DNA from: Armigeres subalbatus
Taxonomy: Eukaryota > Arthropoda > Insecta > Diptera > Culicidae
Reading direction: 5' to 3'
Length of the DNA: 64,000 nt
Assembly: GCF_024139115.2 (NCBI RefSeq)
Contig: NC_085140.1
Location: 432,759,240 to 432,823,239 of the forward strand
The position numbers and the translations under genes are program-made. The notes beneath the pieces are model-generated. The model did no database searches and was not told where the DNA came from. It saw only the letters and a program-made list of their open reading frames with translations. Shown here one piece after another: positions 21,276-32,529 of this stretch. The first letter of the stretch is position 1. The number at the start of each line of letters is the position of its first letter.

Positions 21276-21734
21276 AAGACATTCCACTAAAAAGCTCAAA
21301 ATAATTTTTTGAACAGAAATGTATGTTTTTTTACGTTTGTTTGAGTAACCACATATGTGCACATACGTTGAAGAGCAATTATGGAGTACTGCATACAGTG
21401 TTGAGTTTTGGCAAAAACTATTGGTCTGATCCTCTTCGGATGATCCTCCCTCGGTGCCAATTTGTTCAAAAACAGTTTTTTGTTGTTTTCTTAAAATTGT
21501 ATAAAATGGCTATATGTTTCTCAAAGAAATGATTCAATTTTGATCCGCGCCGATCTAAGCCGGCCCCTGCACCAAGAGTGGCCCCAGTTTTCGCTCACCT
21601 GCTGGATCATCCTTATTTTCCGCAGACTCTATTCATTTAAAAATGTTAAGGTTAACGAATTTTCATACAATTAATTTTCCCCTTGATATAATGCCCTAAA
21701 ATAAATCTGTAAAAAGCATAATATAAATATAAAA
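21276..21734. other. No recognised gene
   Basis: A 69-codon frame at 21323-21532 has no recognisable motif. The rest is unassigned. Confidence 0.45.
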
Positions 21735-22110
21735 ACCCAACTTAATTCACCGAGTAGTGATACGGCCTTTCTCGCATTTAGCCAAGACACCAACATTATA
21801 CGGTGCTAATATGGTTCAACGTACCATTTTCTTTATAACTTTTAAACGCATCGTTCGACCGTTATCAAATTCAATAGCGATCAACTAGGCTTTGTCTCCT
21901 GTCGAATGAAACTTGTTGCGAGAAAATCGGATGAGGATTACTATAAGGAAAGTTGTCTAATGTTTTTCTTAGCTTTTGTGTATACACATACACACACATA
22001 CATACACACGGAGAGACAGTTGCTCAGCTCGTCAAGCTGTGGGTCTCCTATGGTTTTCGTAATGAAATGATAGCCTTTCGGTACAACTTTGTTGTGCGAG
22101 AAAGGCAAAA
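21735..22110. repeat. Interspersed repeat, cctttctcgca family, copy 1
   Basis: Begins near cggcctttctcgcattta and ends gtgcgagaaaggcaaaa, so the ends are short inverted repeats. The middle carries acttgttgcgagaaaatcgg, a CA-rich (cacacatacatacac) microsatellite and gtgggtctcctatgg. A second copy with the same landmarks in the same order lies at 29837-30353. Non-coding. Confidence 0.7.
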
Positions 22111-22544
22111 ATATGTGGTAGTACAAAAGATATTTTAGTCACATAATAAAGATTGACGCTTCGCTTCCCTTTGTTCTGCTGTCCGAAACATGTTGGGTAC
22201 CGAACTGTAAAATCGTATGTATTTTTCCTTCATTGACATTTAGCACCCTATTCTCGCCAGCAAAAGGTTTCGGACAGCGACGACAGCGTAATACTCGTGT
22301 GTGATCAAAGAAAAGTAGAAAAACGAGTGTCTAAATGTAAAGTAACTCACGAATTTTTCATATTTTGACGTAGAACTACGTCTGTCTTTTCTATATTGGG
22401 GTACACTTTACGATTGCAAAAAATCGAAAAACGTCACGAAAATATGATAGATTTTGATCGTTAATATCTCAGCCGTTTCTCGATGGATTTTCAATTTTCT
22501 TGGACCATCCGATCAAGGAAGAGTCAACGCTTTATACCCGATGT
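22111..22544. other. No recognised gene
   Basis: AT-rich spacer; a repeat-like stretch (catattttgacgtagaactacg, split here) is present near 22358 but cannot be assigned. Confidence 0.4.
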
Positions 22545-22723
22545 ACACTGAAGTCGTTTTTTACGCGTTTTATTTTAACACGATTTGATTTTCATGTATT
22601 TTTTTGAACTCGAATTTTGGAATTTCCGCGGATCATTCACACATATTTTGAGATTTACACGGTTTTTACGTTTTTTTCAATTTACGCGGCCCATACCCTC
22701 CGCGTAAAAACCGACTTCAGTGT
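22545..22723. repeat. MITE with acactgaagtcg ends
   Basis: acactgaagtcgtttttta at left and cgcgtaaaaaccgacttcag plus tgt at right form a terminal inverted repeat of about 23 bp with one or two mismatches around a 130-bp AT-rich interior. Confidence 0.75.
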
Positions 22724-22744
22724 GTTACAATATTTCAAGACAAA

Positions 22745-22957
22745 ATTTTCAAAACGACTTATCTGCTTTTGTAAACAAAGATTCAAACGACGATTTGACG
22801 AATCAGATAGCTCTCCCACGCAAACCAACACCATCAACAGGTAGCGGAATCCTTTATCTACCTATTGATGGTGTTGGTTTGCATGGGAGAGCTATCAGAT
22901 TCGTCAAATCGTCGTTTGAATCTTTGTTTACAAAAGCAGATAAGTCGTTTTGAAAAT
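22745..22957. repeat. Near-perfect 0.2-kb palindrome
   Basis: Left arm attttcaaaacgacttatct onward is matched by the right arm ending agataagtcgttttgaaaat, with about three mismatches over about 97 bp per arm and a loop of about 20 bp around ggaatccttt. It abuts the previous MITE but does not share its ends. Confidence 0.85.
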
Positions 22958-23167
22958 ATTAACTTGATTTATGCATATTTACTATTGAGAACATGCCAAC
23001 AGTTCAGCAATCTGTTTCGGTGAATCAGTTAATCTCGTAAGTGCATCGCAAGCTTTTTTCATGGCACTACATTCCAACTGGAACTTGGCCTGTTTTTCAA
23101 CTTAGTAATCTATTAGCATTTCTTTAGTTATTAATTGAAAGCTTTCTATGCCCGCCATTGCATTAGT

Positions 23168-23357
23168 ACACAGGATTTTGTTTTTACACGATTTACATTT
23201 CCTCAATTTTCCACTCATCCAAAATGTTTAACGCATATTAATTATCATGTGATTTTTCTTTGATTTATTTTGGATTTTTTGAAACATGTTGCAAAGATTT
23301 TGATGGTAAATTGAAGTCACGACGTGTAAAAAATCGTGTAAAAACAAAATCCTGTGT
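23168..23357. repeat. MITE with acacaggattttgttttta ends
   Basis: acacaggattttgtttttac at 23168 is the exact complement of gtaaaaacaaaatcctgtgt ending at 23357; the inverted repeat continues inward through acgattt. The interior of about 135 bp is AT-rich. Confidence 0.8.
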
Positions 23358-23607
23358 ATGTATCTTGCGTATCAAAATTTTATTTGTATCTTCTTTTTCA
23401 AATGTTGGTCTAAAAATTATATACATAACCAGGGTTCGTAATGCTCACTCAATTTCAGGAGCACAGGATGAACAACAAAAACGGATTCACCCTGGGCTTG
23501 GAAAATGCTTGCTTTGATCTCGTCGAACAGAAAAATCGAAAACCTGTACATTACATACAGCTACGTAGTTCATCGTCACCTTTGCGAACAACCCGATTGG
23601 GCTGTAC

Positions 23608-24038
23608 TAGGGATCCTATAATGAGAGATATGCAAATACTTTTCCAGACGATTTAGCAACGCTGTTACTTTTGTTAGCAAACGCTTCCAGCACTTGCCGC
23701 AGCGCAAAATGTTGAAGCTTGTATATGACTTCGCATTTGATAACAATTTGGAATATGTTTGTCTGTGCACTAACAGCGTTCAAATAAGCATTATTACTAA
23801 AATAAGCGTGCAATACAAATAGACAAAACGCGATACATAAACTTCATTACTTCTACTCGCGAAAGTAAAACAAATTGTTTATTCGATGAAACTTTTCTTA
23901 AAATCTATCTCAATACCTCTTAACCTCGCCTCAATCTGCAACAATAACAATGTTCATTTGGCTCACGTTTTGACAGTTCTCAATGCTCGATTGGCTTACA
24001 ATGGCCGCTTTCGCATATCTCTCATTATAGGATCCCTA
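23608..24038. mobile_element. 431-bp TIR element with perfect 8-bp target duplication
   Basis: Ends tagggatcctataatgagag and ctctcattataggatcccta are perfect complements and the match extends through atatgc. The flanking duplication ggctgtac is identical at 23600-23607 and 24039-24046. Eight-base duplications fit hAT- or P-type transposition; the termini are not the usual CAG of hAT, so the superfamily is left open. Non-autonomous, no coding capacity. Confidence 0.85.
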
Positions 24039-24120
24039 GGCTGTACCTTTGAGTTTTTCATTTATGTATTTAACTAAATGCTAAACTAATTTATGGTCTT
24101 GATGATCACGAAATTTTCAG

Positions 24121-24475
24121 TTCAGTGCGTGTTGGCTCTTGTTTCGGACGGTAGAACGATTGCGCGATTTGCCGAAATTTTGTGTTTTGCATTGCGCGGC
24201 CGGTAATAAAGTTAATTAGTTCAGTGCGTGTCGGCTCTTGTTTCGGACCACAGAACGATCGCGCGATTTGCCGAAATTTTGTGTTTTGCATTGCGCGGCC
24301 GGTAATAAAGTTAATTAGTTCAGTGCGTGTCGGCTCTTGTTTCGGACGGCAGAACGATCGCGCGATTTGCTGAAATTTTGTGTTTTGCATTGCGCGGCCG
24401 GTAATAAAGTTAATTAGTTCAGTGCGTGTTGGCTCTTGTTTCGGACGGTAGAACGATCGCCGAAATTTTGTGTTT
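24121..24475. repeat. 99-bp tandem repeat, 3.6 copies
   Basis: Units starting ttcagtgcgtgttggctctt lie at 24121, 24220, 24319 and 24418, an exact 99-bp step. Because 99 is 33 codons, long frames stay open on both strands and read the same 33 residues repeatedly. I regard these as a by-product. The units differ at only a few positions. Confidence 0.9.
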
Positions 24476-26639
24476 TGTTTTGTTTTTCCTTAGGACGGTT
24501 CGTAAGTAAATTGATGAATATATTTTATTATTTTTACAGCATATACTGTTATTTACAAACGCTCTATATTGTCGAATAGAGCTCCCTATTATTCACCTTT
24601 CCCACTAACACAAATTTTCCTTCCCGAGACATCTATGAGGGTAGTATGGGTTCCCTGCATCTTCACTAGTAGATATTGAACTAACATTCCTTCCCTTCCT
24701 TCCGTGATTGTAAGGACGTGGCCAGGTATACAACTGCTACTGTATAGGAAAAGGTACTAATCCCAAGTACCAATTTGCGACAATATACAGTAGATTGCTC
24801 AATTGAGCATTGTATAGCCACCCACGATTTGTACAATCACATATGCTATGCTATGCTATGCTATGCTTGATGATCATCACGAAATTTCCTGATCTAACAT
24901 GCGAAAATAAGCAAAACCTAGTGGCTAAAATTGGGTCTTGATCAAAGCAGCTACTTGGTACACTTATGCGAATAGGGGCAGTATATATACCTATAGGTAT
25001 TAGGGTGGTTCAAAAAATTGATTTTGCTCCACAGTGCTCATCTGATGCTTCACCATGTTCTGAGTGTCCTGTGAAAATTTGAGCTCATTTGGATTAAAAC
25101 TGATTTAGCACAAGCCGTTTCAAGTTTGCATGCAAATTAGTATGGGGAAATTTATTTTTTCATTATACTGTTAATGACGTTTCCCCATTAAGCGCAGGTT
25201 AAAAGAAAACCTACATAGCTAAAAGGGATACTCAACAGCTTTCACCCAACGAGAACATGATGTTGATTAATCGTCCCAATAATTAGATGTGAAAAAAATA
25301 TCCGCAGTACGAATAGCGCGTACTATCAAAGCATTCATCGCCACAATCCACCACGTGTCGACTGAATTTTCAAAAATATCAAAGTAGCTTTTTTTCTGGC
25401 GGTATGTTTCTACTATCTGACGCTCATTTTCTGTTGCGATTAAAAATAAGCGGAGGAGTAGATTTTTTTATGAGCGGTACAGTATATGGAACGTAAGAAA
25501 ATGGCAAACCCCCCTCCTTCCATAAGCATGTTCCCGAGGTCTTCGAGGAGGGGCCAGTTTTGGAACCATCTGGAAATATGCATATATGGGTGTCAAATTT
25601 CATGTTTTTCCAAGACGATGAATATAAAATACATTTTGAGGATTTTAAGACTCACTGGCCAATTTGTAACAGGTTCGGGGTGTTCTGCGAAAGTGACATT
25701 TGGGGCCGTACACTACATAATTACGTAAGCATGTTTTCTGTGTTTTTCAACCCACCCCAATGCAATTCATTGTGCCACCTAATAAATGGTGTCATACTAA
25801 AAAGCTAACAAGTTCATAAGCTAATGAAAAGTATAAGTTTGTGACATCATACATTCCCATTGCTAATGCAATGTATAAGTAAAGTATTTTCTTATACATA
25901 TCATTAAGTCTCTACTTTGGCAAAAGAGATAGTAGAAATATTAATAATAAACCACAATAATTTTTTACGTGTACGACCTCATCCTGATGGATGGAATTGT
26001 GTAATTTCACGGCACTTATCATCAGCTGACAAATCACTTTCTCATTTTACCTATTTATTGCTACGATTTACGTACATTGACAAACCAATTTTAAAAATAG
26101 TTCTTAAAAGTCACATGTTACGCATGCTGTTTGAATGCCACAGAGTTAAATAACCGTTAGTAAAACAAACAATGCGTCCATCTCTTCACGAGTTTTCTGC
26201 TTTGCATATTAGGTAATTACCAGTAACAGGATTAGACTCCAACAAAGACGTAATTGTCTATAAACTGTCGGTCAATTGTAAGCCACAAAGCGATAATATT
26301 ATCGGTCTGTATATTATGGTGACTATTGATTGGTACTAATTGGCAATAATTGACACTCCATTCTGCTCGATATCACTATCAAGATTATCAAAAATTTATG
26401 CTCTACATCTTGCCGAATAAAATCATATAATTATGTATACGTAATCTTTATATTCATACAATAGTATTTAAATATTAACGAATTTATATTACATAATCAC
26501 TAGAAAATGAAACAATTGTTAAGGAACGTCATAATTAGTACATTTTAAACCATAATGCAAATATTATTACAGGTATGTTTAATGTGACGGCAAATTGAAG
26601 TTTAAAAGTTCTTCAACTACTTATTCCTGTTTTGAATTC
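24476..26639. other. No recognised gene; scattered repeat DNA
   Basis: Contains an (atgct)n microsatellite of five units at 24843-24867 and a segment starting agggtggttcaaaaaattg at 25010 that looks like the end of a dispersed repeat. Several frames of 70-82 codons at 25486-26153 have no recognisable motif. I see no splice-supported gene. Confidence 0.45.
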
Positions 26640-26850
26640 ATATCTTCGTGGCCCACGGCCTCCAGTAAGCCTTGCGAACAAAGATGTAGGGTTCCCTATC
26701 CGGAGATGGCGAGTTCGATTCTCGGTCTGGTCTATGATATTTGCGGGAGGGAAACACTCCCGACACCCTGATCGTAGTGTGTACATACTGCCACACAAGA
26801 TACATACTCAATCTCATGCAATGGCGGGCATAGACAAGCTTTCAATTAGT
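26640..26850 (+). mobile_element. tRNA-derived SINE
   Basis: A tRNA-like head (cgtggcccacggcctccag ... tccggagatggc) carries a canonical B box, GAGTTCGATTC, at 26711-26721. A SINE body follows (gggagggaaacactcccgac, atgcaatggcgggcatag). The A box is poor, and no cloverleaf with an anticodon arm can be drawn convincingly, so this is a SINE rather than a tRNA gene. The body differs from Feilai at 38419. Confidence 0.6.
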
Positions 26851-27104
26851 ATCTGTAGAAATTCCAAAAGAATTTCTATGTTGAAAAGCAATCCAAATTC
26901 CAGTTGGAATGTGTATCCATGGAAAAGAAGAATAAAAAAGGTTCTTGGGATGTGCATTACCCATTGTCATGAACACATCATTATAGCCTGCAGTATTACT
27001 CAATAATGATTCCATATGGTCCCTTTCTATGCTTCGCCTGAACCCTTATATAATTAACTAGCAGTTGTTTTTCTTCTAAGCAACAAGTGTCCTTTACCTT
27101 CGCA

Positions 27105-27145
27105 CATATAAAAGTCTCCGTGAGTAATGAGAAGACCTTCAGTAG
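27105..27145 (+). promoter_or_regulatory. TATA box and TCAGT initiator of the 27213 gene
   Basis: catataaaag at 27105-27114 is a good TATA box. TTCAGTAG at 27138-27145 matches the arthropod TCAGT initiator, with its A about 33 bp downstream of the TATA start, the expected spacing. This would give a 5' UTR of about 72 nt before the ATG at 27213. Confidence 0.65.
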
Positions 27146-27212
27146 CTTACCGTTCGTTCCTGGCAGCAGTTATCGGGCCACCTGGATATATTACAATCGC
27201 AAATAAAAAAAA

Positions 27213-27764
27213 ATGAGTGGAGCCCCCACAAGGGTGATTCAACTCGCGAAGGAAAGAAGCCAAAAGTTCTTTGCCACCGAATCGGAGAAATTTTCCTACA
27301 AAATTGAGAAGTTCCTGACAGTCTACCAGGGCTACAATCAAATCAAGCCGAAAGTGTTTCCCAAACGGCTAACAACCATGTTTTCTAAGGACGTGGTTGC
27401 CACAGAAGACAAACGAGACTATTTCAGCAACTATTCGTCGTCTACTTCTTCGCTAAGGCGGCATCAAAAAGAAAGGGGCATCAGAGAGGGAGATATCGAC
27501 ACCAGCAGTAAGATTCGAATAGTTCTCCCGGCAACCGAAATGAACCGATCAGCCACGTCACCAACAATCACCCTGCGATCGTTGGTTACCCCACGCACAA
27601 GAAGGGCAGCCCACACCGTCGGACCGAAAACTCCCACCAGAGTAGTGCTCACAAATCCGGAAAGGGGTAATGAAGCCATATTGTGTCCAAGTGTAATGCT
27701 AACTTATCAGGAGGGGTTGTTTCGCACAGACCGAGACATGGTTCGAAACGACACCGACGTCTAA
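27213..27764 (+). CDS. Unknown 183-residue basic protein, intronless
   Basis: I do not recognise this protein. The frame is intact from MSGAPTRVIQLAKERSQKFF to ...RDMVRNDTDV, starts in a good context (A-run then ATG) and sits correctly behind a TATA/initiator pair. Residues 1-60 are basic and probably helical (KFSYKIEKFLTVYQGYNQIK). Residues 70-100 are Ser/Arg rich (YSSSTSSLRRHQKERG). The central part has T/P/R-rich stretches (RSLVTPRTRRAAHTVGPKTP). No signal peptide, membrane segment or zinc motif is present. The composition suggests a nucleic-acid- or chromatin-associated protein, but that is inference. It lies head-to-tail 414 bp upstream of the sulfakinin gene with a similar promoter layout. 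Rapid evolution or a lineage-restricted gene would explain the absence of recognisable domains. Confidence 0.7.
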   Translation: MSGAPTRVIQLAKERSQKFFATESEKFSYKIEKFLTVYQGYNQIKPKVFPKRLTTMFSKDVVATEDKRDYFSNYSSSTSSLRRHQKERGIREGDIDTSSKIRIVLPATEMNRSATSPTITLRSLVTPRTRRAAHTVGPKTPTRVVLTNPERGNEAILCPSVMLTYQEGLFRTDRDMVRNDTDV

Positions 27765-28063
27765 TCGTTACAATCACTTGCAGTATCTAATTTAAGTAAA
27801 ATTAATGTGTAAAACGTCATCATTCTTCACCTTCACCTTCACTGTTCAATCGGGAAAAGTCAGTAAAGCTCAATGCGAAAAATAACTCATCAAACCAGAA
27901 ATGACACTAATCCAATTTGCTCAACCACATTTTGCGCGCGAATACGAGCAGAGAATATTAAAAACCGTTGCATCTCACCACCCACATCCACGCGCGTCGC
28001 GAATCTATCAACACACGATGATTGAAGATAAAAAAATAAGCTGATCAGTTTTTCATCTCCGAT

Positions 28064-28106
28064 AAATATAAAAGCGACTGTTCAATCTTCTGGATCTATC
28101 AGTCGT
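28064..28106 (+). promoter_or_regulatory. TATA box and TCAGT initiator of the sulfakinin gene
   Basis: tataaaag at 28067-28074 is followed by TCAGTCGT at 28099-28106, whose A lies 34 bp downstream of the TATA start. The predicted leader is about 78 nt. This two-element core promoter is the common arrangement for strongly regulated insect neuropeptide genes. Confidence 0.7.
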
Positions 28107-28178
28107 CATCCGGGATAGCTCCTGGGTTCATAGTTTCGGAATATAACTGGCATAAAATCACTTCGGAAATCCAGCAGG

Positions 28179-28634
<456 letters not shown>

Positions 28635-28767
28635 ATCATCGTAGTTCTGGTACCAGGGTGTTAGACGCGTTGCCTCGTTCTCTCGACCTAATTGTGCAAC
28701 TCTTTGCTGCGGCTGGTGACTTCTCTTCGTTTGGGTTTGATAGGTGCAAAATGTGCAAATTACTGAA

Positions 28768-28814
28768 AATAAAATTTAAGCCAAATACAACAAGTGTGGA
28801 TACATCTGAATAAA
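28768..28814 (+). terminator. Polyadenylation signals of the sulfakinin gene
   Basis: AATAAA occurs at 28768-28773 and again at 28809-28814, 134 and 175 bp after the stop codon. Either would give a short 3' UTR. Confidence 0.6.
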
Positions 28815-29264
28815 ATGTGCTGAACCAGATTTCAATGGATGTGTTTGTTTAAGTTGGAAAGAAGTAGAGCCGTCTAATGATACGGTAGAATTAAATTGCA
28901 GCTAATGGGTAGAGACTGATGAAAGTTGATTCGCTGGCGGAAACACCTGAAGTTTTCTTTTATACGTTTTGTTTAGACGGACATATTTCTAGTATAGTAG
29001 ACGTGCTTTGGATCTGGATAAAACACAGGGAAGACAAGTCTTCCCACTTTCCCCTACGGGGTTGATCGTTTCTCGCCGGGATAACGGAAATTCACATTTT
29101 TTAAGAATATAGAAGAAATAAAAAAAATCAAATAAAAAAAACATAATTTGCCTCAGAGCTTAACACAAAATCTATAGCTACATAAAAACTGATTTCTACA
29201 TTGTGTAGCTTGGAAAACTAAACCTGTTGATAAGTTAACGAGTATAATCAATCAATAATAAGGG
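28815..29264. other. No recognised gene
   Basis: Downstream flank of the sulfakinin gene. The stretch at 28990-29090 resembles part of the sequence near 4880 and is probably a dispersed repeat. Confidence 0.45.
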
Positions 29265-29530
29265 TGTAGATGGCGGACGGTACATGGAGGAGGCGAATGA
29301 AGCGCGAGTTGCATCATCTGTTGGGAGAACCATATATCGTTCGCACCGCGACATCGGACGACTGCGGTGGGCCGGGCACGTAGCCAGAATGTCGGACAGT
29401 AAGCCGCTGAAAATGGTTCTCGCCAGCGATCCGAGGGGCACAAGAAAACGATGTGCGCAGTGAGCAAGGTGGATCGATCAGATGGAAGACGATTTGTGGA
29501 CCCTCCGTGCAGCCACGGACCGAGCTGAAT
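29265..29530 (+). pseudogene. RTE-type LINE C-terminal fragment
   Basis: WRRRMKRELHHLLGEPYIV is followed, after a frameshift, by RLRWAGHVARMSDSKPLKMV and a GTRKRCAQ-stop-ARWIDQMEDD block. These are the same landmarks, in the same order, as in the RTE copy ending at 7741 (WRRRMNHEL, RIRWAGHVARM, GAQRARWADQV). At least one frameshift and one in-frame stop show it is dead. Confidence 0.8.
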
Positions 29531-29836
29531 AGAAAAGACTTTTATGCACTTCATCCTTAGTCTAAGAAAATAATAATAATCAATCAATATCATCACATTA
29601 CAGCTTCAAAAAATTTACCTTTTTGTCATTCAAATGTAACGCCATTCATATCAATTCTTTCTATCTGTCGCAATGAGATGAGCAACTAGTTCTTCGTAAG
29701 AATGAGTTACTAGATATTGTTCAAAGATGATTATAGAAGTCCAAGAGAAACCGTCTGATTTTGATACCGAAAATACGAAGGTATTCTGGAATATCTGAGA
29801 GGCTTCTGGAATCATGCTTGATATTATTTATTAAAA

Positions 29837-30353
29837 ACCCAGATCAATCCACCTAGCGTTGGTGGTGCCTTTCTCGCGCATTGAAAAAAAAATAAGAAAA
29901 ACACATAAGAGAGGTCGAAATAGCACTTTAGGGGGATAGATTTTACTTTTTCCATCAATTCATTTGCATTTGCGGTCATTTGAATGCATTGCTGCAATCC
30001 TTGAAAAAAAAATTTTTTTTTCGTTCATGAAATTTTTTTCCCAAGGGGGGGCCCTTCGAAAAAAAAAACAATGTTTTTTCAATAACATTGGAACGCAATG
30101 ATCGACAATTTTCAATAGGAAACAACTAGACCGCAATCCGCGTCGACTGCAACTTGTTGCGAGCAAATCGAATAATGCTAAGTACCAAAAAGTGTGTCTC
30201 ACATCTTTGTACACACACACATACAGACATCACCTCAATTCGTCGAGCTGAGTCGATTGGTATATAACACTATGGGTCTCCGAGCCTCCTATCAAAAGTT
30301 CGGTTTGGAGTGACCATATAGCCTTTACGTATACTTTGTATACGAGAAAGGCA
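29837..30353. repeat. Interspersed repeat, cctttctcgca family, copy 2
   Basis: Starts near cccagatcaatccacctagc and has tgcctttctcgcgcattg at left and tacgagaaaggcaaaaa at right. The landmarks shared with copy 1 (21735-22110) are acttgttgcgagcaaatcg, a CA-rich microsatellite, cgtcgagctgagtcgattgg and tatgggtctcc. This copy keeps more of the internal sequence than copy 1. Confidence 0.7.
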
Positions 30354-30884
30354 AAAAAGGTCTTGAGATAATGGAACTTATATGCACTGTGCCTGACTGT
30401 AGTACTCTTTTATGTATGTTTATCGTTTGGAGAAGAGAATGTAAATGCGTCGGGTACTTTTAAACTGAAACTGTTTGTTAAATATCTTATTGGCTGTGCA
30501 CAGCACATGTTTCGAAATGGACAAATTGATATGAATTTTGCGAAAAAGAATCCACGTGTCTTGGAGGGACTCAAACCCTCAACCTTCTACTTTCTAGATT
30601 GGCGTGATAACCCCTACAAAACGAGACCACTTAAAGGTCACGTTTGTGGAAAAGCCATCAGAATCCGAGTACCAACCTCCACCGCGGATAGCTCTTTTTT
30701 GCAAATTGAATATCTTTCGGATGCTTGATTTGTCCAATCTTCACATGTGCTTTACTGTTGTATATCCACAGTCAAGCGAGTGCAATAAATTTGCAACATT
30801 TATTTTTTTATGTCATATTTAATTGTAAATCATGATACGAATTGATATTTTCTATATCTAGTTCATATTCAAACAATATATTTT
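30354..30884. other. No recognised gene
   Basis: A 73-codon frame at 30507-30728 has no recognisable motif; the rest is unassigned. Confidence 0.45.
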
Positions 30885-31120
30885 ACTTGTCCTAAGACGA
30901 GTTTATACCATCCCATTGAATTCCACCACTTAAATTGTATCTTGACAGATACGTATTTCGACCTCAACAGTAAGGCCGTCTTCAGTGTCTCGTACTTGAC
31001 TCGACTTCGTACGAGACACTGAAGACGGCCTTACTGTTGAGGTCGAAATACGTATCTGTCAAGATACAATTTAAGTGGTGGAATTCAATGGGATGGTATA
31101 AACTCGTCTTAGGACAAGTG
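30885..31120. repeat. Foldback MITE family, copy D (complete)
   Basis: A 236-bp near-perfect palindrome of the same family as 21044-21275: left acttgtcctaagacgagttt, right aaactcgtcttaggacaagt. It differs from copy C at several places (cct for cat, ggccgtc for ggtcgtc, an extra A in cttaaattg), and in each case both arms carry the matching change. Confidence 0.9.
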
Positions 31121-31407
31121 AAGACATTCCACTAAAAAGCTCAAAATAATTTTCTTATCAATATATTTTATTTCTGCGAATCTTTTTCGAATAATATGCT
31201 CATAAGAACATTTATCACTACAGGAAACCTGTATCTGACCGTTAGTGTATACTATAGCACTGTTTTTGTGGTAGCGGACTTGACTCGAGAAATATTTTCC
31301 AAATCTCTTCGGCTCAGTTGGTAGAAAATTATGTAAGCTATTTTTTCATATGATGATCATATGTCGAGATTTTGATTTTTTATTCACGAGGAATATTGTT
31401 CGCTCTA

Positions 31408-31657
31408 AGGCCGATACTAATATTTAAAATCTATTTTGTCTCACCCCCCCCCCTCGGATTTTTTAGCCAAAAAGTACTATTTTGAGGGGGCAACAAAATA
31501 AAATTCGGATAATTTTTAGGATTTTCAAAACATTCTTTAACAAATCCGTGGAGTTTTTAAATTTTTTTTTTATTTTAATGTTTATTTTTTTATATTTCCC
31601 CCTTGACCCTTCGGAGACCAGTAGGACAAAATGATAAAAAAATATTTGTGACGGCCT
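31408..31657. repeat. AGGCCGATAC MITE, copy 1
   Basis: Left end aggccgatactaatattta and right end aaatatttgtgacggcct form the terminal inverted repeat. The interior has a C-tract, ggattttcaaaacattcttt and acccttcggagaccagtag, all shared in order with copy 2 at 34853-35071. Flanked by TA on the left. Confidence 0.75.
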
Positions 31658-32331
31658 AATTTGTCGTAGCAAATAACGACAGCATGTTTCAAACGTGTCA
31701 TTTGAGGCGGATGAATTTGCCAGCAGTGTTGAAAAGAAAACGAGTAAATCTGCATTCCAAGTGTTCAATCAATTGATTTCACTGAAATCTTTTCTTCGCC
31801 ACAAGCACCAAAAACAAAAATTCACGGATTCCAGACCCAGCAAAAACACATCGTGATTTGAATCATGGCTTTGGGAACACAAGTCACGTTTTCTGAAACG
31901 TCCTGGAAAATGTGACCGGGTAGAAGTCGTGATATTGATAACAAAACATGAAATGAGCTTGTTTGAAATAAGAGTAATAAAAAAACAGGCTAAAAAAAAC
32001 AAAAAAAAAATGCACCGAAATGTCATAAAAATATCAGGTTTTGCTATTAATCAAAACAAACTAATAACTCAAGATATTGAGTTCTTGTAAATAGCAAAAC
32101 CTGATATTTCATAAATATTTCGGGGCAAAATTTTGTTATTTTCGCTTATATTTTTACTCTTATTTGAAAAATAAGTGATTTCAAACAAGTTCATATCATG
32201 TTTTGTTATCAATATCACGTTTTACATCACGGTGTTGTTTTGCCCGGAAAGAAGTTGTGACAGCGACTCTCCGTGGATGCGTGTGCACGCCGCCGAGGTC
32301 TGACTAGAAGAGGAAAAGTCATGGCTTGCTG

Positions 32332-32364
32332 CAAGATTTTTTTATGTACATAAAAAAAATCTTG
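32332..32364. repeat. 33-bp palindromic insertion with 8-bp duplication
   Basis: The sequence runs caagatttttttatgtaca then taaaaaaaatcttg. It is self-complementary apart from one T/A count difference and is flanked by gcttgctg on both sides (32324-32331, 32365-32372). The other arm of the surrounding palindrome has a single gcttgctg and no insert, proving that this is an insertion. Confidence 0.8.
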
Positions 32365-32529
32365 GCTTGCTGCTCGCCGATTGACACGCTATATATAGTG
32401 TAACACACGCTGAAGGCATTTTACTCAAACCCCACAGGTGTATTTTCGAATATTCATGAATATTCATGAACCCGCGAAAATACACCTGTGGGGTTTGAGT
32501 AAAATGCCTTCAGCGTGTGTTACACTATA

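Noticed and set aside
24121..24475. CRISPR-like array
   Set aside because: Head-to-tail 99-bp repeats without unique spacers in a eukaryotic genome; it is an ordinary tandem repeat.
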